This document shows positions 54,234 to 64,000 of a stretch of 64,000 nucleotides of DNA, in pieces (position 1 is the stretch's first letter; every line of letters starts with the position of its first letter). The stretch is from Marinobacter panjinensis (GTDB lineage Bacteria > Pseudomonadota > Gammaproteobacteria > Pseudomonadales > Oleiphilaceae). The DNA lies in the NCBI RefSeq assembly GCF_005298175.1, contig NZ_SZYH01000001.1, positions 558,001-622,000 on the forward strand. Reading direction: 5' to 3'. The notes under the pieces are model-generated. The model did no database searches, was not told the DNA's origin, and was given only the letters and a program-made list of their open reading frames with translations. A program made the translations under genes and the position numbers.

Positions 54234-55343
54234 ATGCAGTACAAGGGTACCGCCAACTTTCGCCATGACCATCCGGAAAAGACCGGGGTACTGGTCACCA
54301 ATCTGGGAACCCCGGATGCCCCGACCTCATCAGCCCTGCGCCGCTACCTAGGCGAATTTCTATGGGACCCCCGGGTGGTGGAAGTGCCCCGACCGATCTG
54401 GTGGCTGATCCTGCATGGCATTATTCTGCGGATCCGGCCCAGCCGCTCCGCCAAGGCCTATGCCAGCGTCTGGCAACCTGAGGGTTCGCCGTTGCTGACC
54501 CACACCGCCAAACAGGCGGAAGGCATTCGCAAAGAGCTGCAGGCAAAGTACGGCAACAACATCGTGGTTGGTTTTGCCATGCGCTATGGTAACCCGAGTG
54601 TTTCAAAGGTTCTGGATGAAATGCAGGCGCAGGGGGTGCGGCAGTTACTGGTATTGCCGCTGTATCCCCAGTATTCCGCTTCGACCTCCGCATCCACGTT
54701 TGACGCCATTGCCCATGACTTCACGCGCCGGCGCTGGATACCGGACCTCCGGTTTGTTTCCCACTACCCGGACTATCCGCCCTACATCGAAGCCATGGCC
54801 AACCATATTCAGGCACACTGGAATGAGCATGGGCGAAATGAAAAGCTGATTCTTTCCTACCACGGCGTACCTCTGAAGTACCTGGAAAAGGGCGATCCCT
54901 ATCATTGCGAATGCCACAAGACGTCACGGCTGCTGGCAGAAAGGCTCGGTTTGTCGAAGGGTGACTACATGACGACCTTCCAGTCCCGTTTCGGACGTGA
55001 GGAATGGTTGCAGCCCTACACCGACGAGACCCTGAAATCCCTGCCCGGGAAAGGCGTAAAGTCGATCGATGTCTTCTGCCCCGGTTTCTCCTCGGATTGC
55101 CTGGAAACCGTTGAGGAAATTGATGAAGAGAATCGGGAATACTTCCTGGAAGCGGGCGGCGAAGGTTTCAGTTATATCCCGGCGCTGAATGCAACACCGG
55201 GGCACATCAGTGCTCTGACGCAACTGATTGAAGACAACCTGCAGGGCTGGACAGTGCCCACCAATAAGCCGGATGAACTGGCCACCCGGCTAAGGCTTGC
55301 AGAAGAACAAAAGCAGGTTCAGTACCCGGGCCGAGACCTGTGA
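54234..55343 (+). CDS. hemH: Ferrochelatase
   Basis: About 369 residues from the ATG at 54234; the longer frame from 54108 lies in the DUF442 gene. It begins with GVLVTNLGTPDAPTSSALRRYLGEFL and has LVLPLYPQYSAST and the active-site ILSYHGVP with its His and DPYHCEC, then FQSRFGREEWLQPYT and the Glu-containing FSSDCLETVEEID. It inserts iron into protoporphyrin IX in the last step of haem synthesis. Confidence 0.95.
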   Translation: MQYKGTANFRHDHPEKTGVLVTNLGTPDAPTSSALRRYLGEFLWDPRVVEVPRPIWWLILHGIILRIRPSRSAKAYASVWQPEGSPLLTHTAKQAEGIRKELQAKYGNNIVVGFAMRYGNPSVSKVLDEMQAQGVRQLLVLPLYPQYSASTSASTFDAIAHDFTRRRWIPDLRFVSHYPDYPPYIEAMANHIQAHWNEHGRNEKLILSYHGVPLKYLEKGDPYHCECHKTSRLLAERLGLSKGDYMTTFQSRFGREEWLQPYTDETLKSLPGKGVKSIDVFCPGFSSDCLETVEEIDEENREYFLEAGGEGFSYIPALNATPGHISALTQLIEDNLQGWTVPTNKPDELATRLRLAEEQKQVQYPGRDL

Positions 55344-55686
55344 TCTGATCCGGACTTGTCTCAGGGAGTCCTGTTCTTGGCAGGGCTCTCTAAAAGGTCC
55401 GGCACTGATTCGCAGAACGCACACTCCTGCGTATCCACTGCAGCTCCCCCTGCCTCCACATAACGGACTTAATGGCTTGCCCCACCACGATTGGCCGACA
55501 CCGAGAATTTACGGTCGTGGCGAACGTCCTGAGTCGTCTCCTGATCGGTCTTTGAGTTCTGCATAGCTGGATCCCCTTCACATCTGTCAGTCAATTATGG
55601 AGTCGAATCACGCGGAATCAACTCAGACTGCAAGCGGGATTAAAGGCAGTGAAAGTGACGGGAAACCAAAGAGAATGAAGAGAAAG
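55344..55686. other. Non-coding stretch between hemH and tRNA-Ser
   Basis: About 340 bases. Open frames in several phases have no coding character. On the minus strand a ~31-codon frame begins near 55565 with AGGGGAT upstream, but it ends early. This may be decayed sequence beside the tRNA gene; I saw no repeat or integrase remnant. Confidence 0.4.
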
Positions 55687-55777
55687 TGGCGGTGGGCCAG
55701 GGATTCGAACCCCGGGAAGGCTACTAACCTTCGGCGGTTTTCAAGACCGCTGCATTCAGCCACTCTGCCAGCCCACC
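55687..55777 (-). tRNA. tRNA-Ser (anticodon UGA)
   Basis: The reverse complement starts GGTGGGCTGGCAGAG and ends GCCCACCGCCA with encoded CCA. The anticodon stem-loop GCGGTCTTGAAAACCGC gives TGA. A long variable arm (CCGAAGGTTAGTAGCCTTCCC) and GGTTCGAATCC T-loop are present. Length 91. Confidence 0.95.
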
Positions 55778-55813
55778 GTTTTCTCCACAGCCGTCATTGC
55801 GACAGCGGGGAGC

Positions 55814-55841
55814 ATGATACCGGAATCTCCTGTTCTGTCAA
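55814..55841 (-). promoter_or_regulatory. Promoter of tRNA-Ser
   Basis: Read on the minus strand: consensus -35 TTGACA (55841-55836), 16 bases, then TATCAT (55819-55814), ending 36 bases before the tRNA 5' end. Close to the sigma-70 consensus. Confidence 0.65.
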
Positions 55842-55943
55842 CGCCCTGCAAAATCCCTGGCAGGATTGAGCCGTTCAGAGAAGTCTAACCTGGAGTTAAT
55901 GGTATTTAAGGGAATCTTTACCCACCATTAAAGTCAGAAACGA

Positions 55944-55971
55944 TTGAAAGTTGGGAATTCGGCATTATGAT
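55944..55971 (+). promoter_or_regulatory. Promoter upstream of the Bax-inhibitor-1 family gene
   Basis: TTGAAA (55944-55949), 16 bases, TATGAT (55966-55971), leaving about 90 bases of leader before the ATG at 56062. An AGCTGT/ACAGCT hairpin lies in the leader near 56021-56038. Confidence 0.5.
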
Positions 55972-56061
55972 GGAGTAAGAATTCGGATGCAGAGCCATGA
56001 TGGGCTCCTGCGCCACACTAGCTGTTTAAACACAGCTGATAAAAACCGGAGAAGATTCAGA

Positions 56062-56778
56062 ATGGAAAACAGACAGTATAACGTTCAGAAGCGTCAGGGC
56101 ATCACGCTAAACCGTGGCTCTGGCACAGCCGCCATCAGTCCTGAGGCGACGAAGGTTCTGCGTAACACCTATAGCCTGCTCGCCATGACACTACTGTTCA
56201 GTGCCGTGATGGCTGGCGTTTCCATGTCTATCGGCCTGGGACGAGGCGTAAGCCTCATCTGCATGCTGGGCGCACTTGCCCTGGTGTGGCTGGTTCTGCC
56301 AAGAACCGCCAACAGCTCCGCCGGTATTGGTGTGGTCTTCGCGTTCACGGGTCTTCTCGGTCTTTCGATCGGTCCAACCCTGAACTACTATCTGGCCATG
56401 TCTAACGGCGGCCAGATTGTAATGCAGGCCCTGGGCGGAACCGCAGTTGTGTTCTTGGCCCTGTCAGGTTACGTGCTGACCACCAAGAAAGACTTCAGCT
56501 TCATGCGAGGCCTGCTGGTTGCCGGTCTCGTTGTAGTGCTGGTAGCGCTGGTGGGTTCGCTGGTTGCCGGTATGTTCGGCGTTGACATCGGCGCCTTCAG
56601 CCTTGCCATCAGTGCGGCTATCGTGTTCCTGATGTCTGGTTTCATCCTGTATGACACAAGCCGGATTGTGAACGGCGGTGAGACCAACTACATCATGGCG
56701 ACAACAGGCCTCTTCCTGAATATCTACAACCTGTTCCTGAGCCTGCTTCACCTCATTGGCGCATTTTCCAACGAATGA
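56062..56778 (+). CDS. yccA: Bax inhibitor-1/YccA family membrane protein
   Basis: About 238 residues from the ATG at 56062. Seven helices of the UPF0005/BI-1 family; the ending is YDTSRIVNGGETNYIMATTGLFLNIYNLFLSLLHLIGAF. In E. coli YccA modulates the FtsH protease; here the role is inferred. GGAGAAG precedes the start. Its stop overlaps the tusD ATG (ATGA), and a terminator hairpin follows 22 bases later. Confidence 0.92.
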   Translation: MENRQYNVQKRQGITLNRGSGTAAISPEATKVLRNTYSLLAMTLLFSAVMAGVSMSIGLGRGVSLICMLGALALVWLVLPRTANSSAGIGVVFAFTGLLGLSIGPTLNYYLAMSNGGQIVMQALGGTAVVFLALSGYVLTTKKDFSFMRGLLVAGLVVVLVALVGSLVAGMFGVDIGAFSLAISAAIVFLMSGFILYDTSRIVNGGETNYIMATTGLFLNIYNLFLSLLHLIGAFSNE

Positions 56779-57218
56779 GCAACAGCCTGCCAGAGCAGAC
56801 AAAAACCCCGGCACCTGCCGGGGTTTTTACGTTGGTGATTACCGGGGCACCCTACTCGTCTCAGGCACCGCAAACTGCTCTACAGTTTGCCCACGCCGTG
56901 CTGGCTGCCAACAAGCGCATCGACCGGGTGTTCCTCTACGGTGATGGCGTTCACCTGGCATCCAGCCTTAGCTCGCCCCCGTCCGATGAACTGAATCTGT
57001 CTGAAGCCTGGGCCGCTTTTCTTGCCGAAAACAATATTCCCGGCGTTGCCTGTATTGCCTCGGCTCTCCGGCGAGGTCTTGTCAACGAATCAGAGCGGCA
57101 ACGTTACGAGCTGACCGCTTCCAACCTGCGGGCACCCTTTGAGATAGCAGGCCTGGGTGAGTGGGTAGACAGTACAGCTTCTGAATCCCGGGTTTTATAC
57201 TTTCACAAGGGAGGCTGA
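56775..57218 (+). CDS. tusD: Sulfurtransferase complex subunit TusD
   Basis: 147 residues as read from the ATG at 56775. The DsrE-like domain starts at VFTLVITGAPYSSQAPQTAL and has its sulfur-carrying Cys in GVACIASALRRGL. Compared with E. coli TusD (MRFAIVVTGP), about 17 N-terminal residues look extra, and those codons contain a strong terminator hairpin. A start near 56832-56840 (TTG or GTG) would fit family length better. TusBCD-E relays sulfur for 2-thiouridine in tRNA. Confidence 0.85.
   Translation: MSNSLPEQTKTPAPAGVFTLVITGAPYSSQAPQTALQFAHAVLAANKRIDRVFLYGDGVHLASSLSSPPSDELNLSEAWAAFLAENNIPGVACIASALRRGLVNESERQRYELTASNLRAPFEIAGLGEWVDSTASESRVLYFHKGG
56801..56828. terminator. Perfect bidirectional terminator hairpin inside the tusD 5' end
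   Basis: Arms AAAAACCCCGGCA and TGCCGGGGTTTTT around CC: a 13-bp perfect stem with A-run and T-run. It starts 22 bases after the yccA stop, where that gene's terminator is expected, but it lies within the apparent tusD coding sequence. Confidence 0.85.
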
Positions 57219-57220
57219 CG

Positions 57221-57571
57221 ATGAGTACACTGATCATTATCGACCAGCCGCCCTACGGCTCCTGGGAAGGCCGGGAAGCGCTGGACATGGCCTTCTCCCT
57301 AGCCGCGTTTGATCAACCCGTGTCGCTGTTGTTCTGCGGTGCAGGAGTGAACTGGCTGCGCAAAGGACAGGACGCCGCGAAGGTTCATCAGAAATCCATA
57401 GAGCGGAATCTGTCTGCAGCGCCAATCTTCGGCGTGGAAGCTCTGCTGGCAGACAGTCATGCCTGCGATCAGTATGGTCTGGTTGAAACGGAGCTGCTCG
57501 ACCAGGCCACCATTACCGACTTCGGCCCGGAGCTGACCGCCCGCTTTGATCACGTCGCGTTTGCAGGCTAG
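57221..57571 (+). CDS. tusC: Sulfurtransferase complex subunit TusC
   Basis: 116 residues of the DsrF/TusC family: IIIDQPPYGSWEGREALDMAFSLAAFDQPVSLLFCGAGV, and YGLVETEL. It is part of the TusBCD heterohexamer that takes sulfur from TusA and passes it to TusE. It starts 2 bases after tusD, with GGAGG upstream. Confidence 0.93.
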   Translation: MSTLIIIDQPPYGSWEGREALDMAFSLAAFDQPVSLLFCGAGVNWLRKGQDAAKVHQKSIERNLSAAPIFGVEALLADSHACDQYGLVETELLDQATITDFGPELTARFDHVAFAG

Positions 57572-57582
57572 GAGCTGAAACA

Positions 57583-57864
57583 ATGATCTCATTTAAAACC
57601 CTGCATATCCTCAATAAGCCGCCGGATCACAGCCGCTTCAGGCTGTGCCTCTCTGCTATCGGGCCTGAGGATGGCTTGCTGCTGACCGAAAACGGCGTCC
57701 TGGCTGTTACCCGGCGGCTGGGTCTGAACCCAGAGCGATGTTTTGCGCTGTCGCCGGACCTGGAAGCGCGGGGACTTTCATCGCAGTTCAGCAAGGAGCA
57801 GACTGTGTCATTCGATGGCATGGTAGGCCTGACCGCATCTGCAGAAAACGTCATTAGCTGGTGA
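57583..57864 (+). CDS. tusB: Sulfurtransferase complex subunit TusB
   Basis: 93 residues of the DsrH/TusB family: MISFKTLHILNKPPDHSRF, LSAIGPEDGLLLTENGV, and the C-terminal VSFDGMVGLTASAENVISW ending in Trp. It completes the TusBCD complex. AGGAG precedes the start. Confidence 0.9.
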   Translation: MISFKTLHILNKPPDHSRFRLCLSAIGPEDGLLLTENGVLAVTRRLGLNPERCFALSPDLEARGLSSQFSKEQTVSFDGMVGLTASAENVISW

Positions 57865-57867
57865 ACC

Positions 57868-58194
57868 ATGACTGATATCACGATGCCGGAACGAAACAAT
57901 GAAGGTTTTCTGGAGATCGCCGAGCAATGGAACCCGAAGGTTGCCGAGGTTATTGCGGACGAGGATGGCATCAACCTTAGCGATAATCACTGGGAAATCA
58001 TCCGGTTTCTGCGAGATTTTTACAAACAGCATGAAATGTCGCCGCCCTCTAACCGTCTGTTCGTAAAATCGGTAAAAGAGGCGTTTGGTGAAGAAAAGGG
58101 TAACAGTATCTATCTGATGCAGCTGTTTCCCGGCACCCCGGCAAAAACCGCCTGCCGCATTGCCGGTCTGCCGCGGCCGACCAACTGCCTGTAG
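57868..58194 (+). CDS. tusE: Sulfur carrier TusE (DsrC family)
   Basis: 108 residues. DsrC fold with the conserved penultimate Cys in CRIAGLPRPTNCL; the Cys in CRIAGLP is the usual second cysteine position. It accepts sulfur from TusD and delivers it to MnmA for tRNA thiolation. It starts 3 bases after tusB, so tusDCBE is one unit. Confidence 0.92.
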   Translation: MTDITMPERNNEGFLEIAEQWNPKVAEVIADEDGINLSDNHWEIIRFLRDFYKQHEMSPPSNRLFVKSVKEAFGEEKGNSIYLMQLFPGTPAKTACRIAGLPRPTNCL

Positions 58195-58195
58195 G

Positions 58196-58519
58196 TCATC
58201 CGGGAGGCTTTCTGCCCTGACCTGGCACATCGCCAAGGAAGCTGCTCAGGCCGTTTTCGAACAGGTTCGAACCGAAGCGCAGAAACTGTCGTGTTGATTC
58301 CTTGGCCGTGCTTTCCGGAAGTTCCCGCAGGGTTTCCTCCACCCCCTGCCGCACGCCTCTTTTTACGGCAGGTTCTATCTCCCGTGAAGCCTTAATGATT
58401 TCCTCGACCTTGCGGTCAAGATGGGGTTTCACCACGGCAAACCAGAACACAGCAACCACTGATAATACCGCAGCTGCTGTTACCCCTGCCTGAATAACGA
58501 GTGTCCATCCAAAATTCAT
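58196..58519 (-). CDS. Small membrane protein, unknown
   Basis: 107 residues with one membrane helix (LVIQAGVTAAAVLSVVAVFWFAVV) and a helical charged domain (about 35-75). It lies directly after tusE on the opposite strand and 49 bases from the DUF445 start on the same strand, with which it may share a transcript. No family recognised. Confidence 0.6.
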   Translation of the reverse strand: MNFGWTLVIQAGVTAAAVLSVVAVFWFAVVKPHLDRKVEEIIKASREIEPAVKRGVRQGVEETLRELPESTAKESTRQFLRFGSNLFENGLSSFLGDVPGQGRKPPG

Positions 58520-58568
58520 ACACTGCCCTCCGGGTCAGTCAGTTGTGCCAGACCTTTATTTCGGTCTG

Positions 58569-59798
58569 TCACGAAAATAGTTTGGTTAACGCCAGAAACT
58601 GCAGCCCACAGGCCAGGGCGCCCAGCAGCCCACCCACCAGCATGAGCTGGAACTCCTCTTCACGGAACGCCGGCCTGAGTATGTCCTGGAACTCCGCAGG
58701 GCCCAGGGATTTCATCTGGCTGGCCAGGACGCTGGCCACGACCGGAGCCCTTTCCCGATTGAATGCCGGGTCGCTGAACACATCATGGGTTGCAAGCACA
58801 GCCTTCTGGTTCATGGCTTTCTTCAGTTCAGTGTAACCCGTCATACCCACAGTGACCTGGGCGGTCAGCTTCATGACCACGGAGTTGTCCAGAAGTGGTC
58901 GCAAGTGCTTCTGAATAATTGCCCGGGTGCGGTCGCCATGGCTGCCGTTGATCATGGCATCAGCGACCTTCTCTACCGTAATCAGCTCCTCGGCGACCAG
59001 TTTGGCCCAGACATCGCTGATTTCCGGCTGACGCCTGAGAAACAGCCCCTGAACTTTCCAGAAGAACAAGCGCCGGGGCTCCAGGGGGCGGAATATCAGG
59101 TTAATGGCAATCCAGTTAGTGAGAAACCCCACGACAAACCCTCCCACCGGCAGCAGCCAGGGCTCAGGGTATCGGGCCCAGATGGGCGCCAGAATTGCCC
59201 CGAGAATACCCCCGATGATCGCACCGCGGTTAATCACCGACCGGAGCTCCACCGAGCCGGCCTGCTGGAATATCCGGTTCATCAGGTCCGGGTGGGACTC
59301 GAGTTCACGGCTCAGCAGCGCCTTGAGATCAACCAGGTCGTTGAGATCGTCACCAAAGTCCTCCACCAGTGACTCGATCCGGCCCGGCAACTGTTCGCGC
59401 CCCCATTGGTAGATGCGGTTGCGGACGAACAATGGCAGGTTGTCCCAAAGCACCGGCTGGATGTCGTACATGACCTCATCGATGTACTCATCCATCCGTG
59501 GGCCGACCTGGGAAATGACCTGCTCCACGATTCTCTGGGGTTCCAGTTGCTGGTAGACCGCGTTCAGGTCACCAAACTGTTGCAGGGTGCGGTCGATGCA
59601 GATATGGGCCATTTTCTCGGCCTTGCGGGGAATAACACCCTGCCATCCAAAGACTCCGACACCCACAAACTGCACGGGATAGAATGACATCTGAATAGCC
59701 AGCCAGTTGGTAAACCAGCCAACCATAGCGGCCACAAGTGGCACAGACAGAAGTGCTACATCAACCAAGACAAACCCCAGCGTATGAATGGCGGGCAC
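58569..59798 (-). CDS. DUF445 family membrane protein
   Basis: 409 residues. It has N- and C-terminal membrane segments and the DUF445 signatures VGWFTNWLAIQMSFYPVQF, GVIPRKAEKMAHICID, GFLTNWIAINLIFRPLEPRR. DUF445 proteins are inner-membrane proteins of unknown role common in Proteobacteria. No function can be assigned. Confidence 0.85.
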   Translation of the reverse strand: MPAIHTLGFVLVDVALLSVPLVAAMVGWFTNWLAIQMSFYPVQFVGVGVFGWQGVIPRKAEKMAHICIDRTLQQFGDLNAVYQQLEPQRIVEQVISQVGPRMDEYIDEVMYDIQPVLWDNLPLFVRNRIYQWGREQLPGRIESLVEDFGDDLNDLVDLKALLSRELESHPDLMNRIFQQAGSVELRSVINRGAIIGGILGAILAPIWARYPEPWLLPVGGFVVGFLTNWIAINLIFRPLEPRRLFFWKVQGLFLRRQPEISDVWAKLVAEELITVEKVADAMINGSHGDRTRAIIQKHLRPLLDNSVVMKLTAQVTVGMTGYTELKKAMNQKAVLATHDVFSDPAFNRERAPVVASVLASQMKSLGPAEFQDILRPAFREEEFQLMLVGGLLGALACGLQFLALTKLFS

Positions 59799-59969
59799 AG
59801 TGCAGCGGGCGCGCCGTTAATTGTCAGGCAGGCAATCTTACCCGCCGTTTGGTTCTGATTATGTGACTGATATTAAAGTAAGTGAAATAAACCGACATTG
59901 GCCGTACCGCCAGAACAGAATCGGTGGCACGGCACGCCCGCAGCTGACAAATATCAGCTCCAATACGAA

Positions 59970-59993
59970 AGAAGCCGGCGATAGCCGGCTTCT
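59970..59993 (-). terminator. Hairpin, probable terminator of nfuA
   Basis: A perfect 10-bp stem: AGAAGCCGGC, loop GATA, GCCGGCTTCT. It lies 28 bases after the nfuA stop; read on the minus strand its 3' side is CTTCTTTCG, a weak T-tract. A second small hairpin (AGCTGA/TCAGCT) lies next to it. Confidence 0.6.
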
Positions 59994-60020
59994 GATTACA
60001 CTTAAAAGATACACTGTAGC

Positions 60021-60608
60021 TTATTGATAATAAGCGTTTTCTTTGACCGTATGGTCAGTGACGTCACGCACGGCAGAGATTTCAGGTACGCGCTCTTTCA
60101 AGGTCGATTCAACACCCTGCTTGAGGGTCAGACTGACGGCGCTACAGCCCTGACAACCGCCGCCAAACCGGAGTACAGCCACGGACCCGTCGACAATCTC
60201 GACCAATGACACATCGCCACCGTGCGCGGCCAGGTTCGGATTGATCTCGGAGGCCAGCACATACTGGATCCTGTCAGGGAGCGGTGCATCGTCATCCACC
60301 TTGGGCACCTTGGCATTGGGTGCCTTGATGGTCAGTTGGCCACCCATTTGGTCCTTGGAGTAGTCCACGTAGGCTTCCTCAAGGAACGGAACCGAGTTGT
60401 GATCCAGAAACAGGGTAAATTTGCCAAGATCAACCTGCTCGTCAGTCGGCACAATTTCATTGGGCGGGCAGTACGCCAGACAGGTCTCGGCATTCTTGGT
60501 TCCGGGCTGCGTCACAAAAATACGGACGCCCATGCCCTCAACATCCTGTTTTTCGATAAGTTGTGCAAGGTAATCCCGTGCGGGATCTGTCACCGTAACC
60601 AATGCCAT
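60021..60608 (-). CDS. nfuA: Fe/S biogenesis protein NfuA
   Basis: 195 residues. An N-terminal degenerate A-type domain ([18 protein letters not shown]) is followed by the Nfu domain with the cluster-binding CxxC motif [20 protein letters not shown] near residue 150. NfuA carries 4Fe-4S clusters to target enzymes. The gene is divergent from metH. Confidence 0.95.
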   Translation of the reverse strand: MALVTVTDPARDYLAQLIEKQDVEGMGVRIFVTQPGTKNAETCLAYCPPNEIVPTDEQVDLGKFTLFLDHNSVPFLEEAYVDYSKDQMGGQLTIKAPNAKVPKVDDDAPLPDRIQYVLASEINPNLAAHGGDVSLVEIVDGSVAVLRFGGGCQGCSAVSLTLKQGVESTLKERVPEISAVRDVTDHTVKENAYYQ

Positions 60609-60736
60609 AATTGCAACCCGTTGGTAAGTTTAACTGTATTTTAAGTGAGTTCGCTCCAACATGAAAGACCAAGTAAAATAGTCGGACTTTATTTCGCTCA
60701 TTGACGAACATCATGAATGCGTGGGACGACATCCGC

Positions 60737-60751
60737 CAATTTTGCTATGAT
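60737..60751 (+). promoter_or_regulatory. Extended -10 promoter of metH
   Basis: TTTTGCTATGAT: TGCTATGAT matches an extended -10 (TGnTATnnT) at 60744-60751, about 37 bases before the ATG. No clear -35. No B12 box or cobalamin-riboswitch feature is seen in the 179-base nfuA-metH interval. Confidence 0.4.
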
Positions 60752-60787
60752 CCCGCGCCATTAAGACAAATACGACTTCCGGAAGTA

Positions 60788-64000
<3,213 letters not shown>

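Noticed and set aside
60609..60787. Possible cobalamin riboswitch before metH
   Set aside because: No B12-box-like sequence or suitable stems were seen in the 179-base interval.

Overview
The window reads as chromosomal DNA of a marine gammaproteobacterium, most like Marinobacter. This is inferred from protein family content and gene order (metH/nfuA, tusBCDE, an RssB/RssC-type phosphatase-STAS pair, a PsrA-type palindrome at the ETF genes, DUF445 and DUF1285 genes); no database search was run. Gene density is high. I saw no insertion sequence, prophage or CRISPR array. Two tRNA genes are present: Leu(UAA) and Ser(UGA).

Bases 1-8194. A nitrilase-family gene is cut by the left edge. A PilZ-like protein and a histone-H1-like/helix-hairpin-helix protein follow. 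The latter overlaps by one base a gene fusing an NADH-dehydrogenase-like flavoprotein to selenophosphate synthetase (SelD). Convergent to it is a glycosyltransferase of the selenosugar synthase (SenB) type, and next comes a three-gene ABC importer of the clade assigned to selenate or another selenium oxyanion. Together they form a selenium uptake, activation and selenosugar locus, the most interesting system here. The usual partner SenA (selenoneine synthase) is not in the window.

Bases 8195-23740. Small unknown proteins, an ABC-2 exporter, a DUF192 lipoprotein, crotonase-family enzymes, a patatin-like lipase whose start codon lies in a perfect inverted repeat, a DMT transporter, two tandem cyclic-di-GMP genes (the second with a degenerate GGDEF motif and the relic of a lost EAL domain), a lipoprotein, a Crp/Fnr regulator, a VOC protein, tRNA-Leu and a methyltransferase.

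Bases 23900-36640. A cyanide-insensitive-type cytochrome bd operon in the order cydA-B-D-C, a saccharopine-dehydrogenase-like enzyme, small membrane proteins, and etfBA divergent from ETF-ubiquinone oxidoreductase with a perfect 20-bp PsrA-type palindrome between them, then an FKBP-type isomerase.

Bases 36840-43400. DUF1285, SixA, GpsA, an RssB/RssC-type signalling pair, an HD-domain phosphohydrolase and an FAD enzyme.

Bases 43480-50395. An eight-gene, tightly overlapping lipid-modification operon: desaturase, SnoaL-like protein, SDR, FAD oxidoreductase, DUF1365, cyclopropane-fatty-acid synthase, DUF2878 and a secreted unknown.

Bases 50480-64000. Exonuclease III, a TetR regulator, a phasin-like protein, an orphan terminator that may end a small RNA, a split YeeE/YedE sulfur transporter with a DUF442 protein, ferrochelatase, tRNA-Ser, a Bax-inhibitor-1 family protein, tusDCBE (with a terminator hairpin inside the start of tusD), DUF445, nfuA, and metH running off the right edge.
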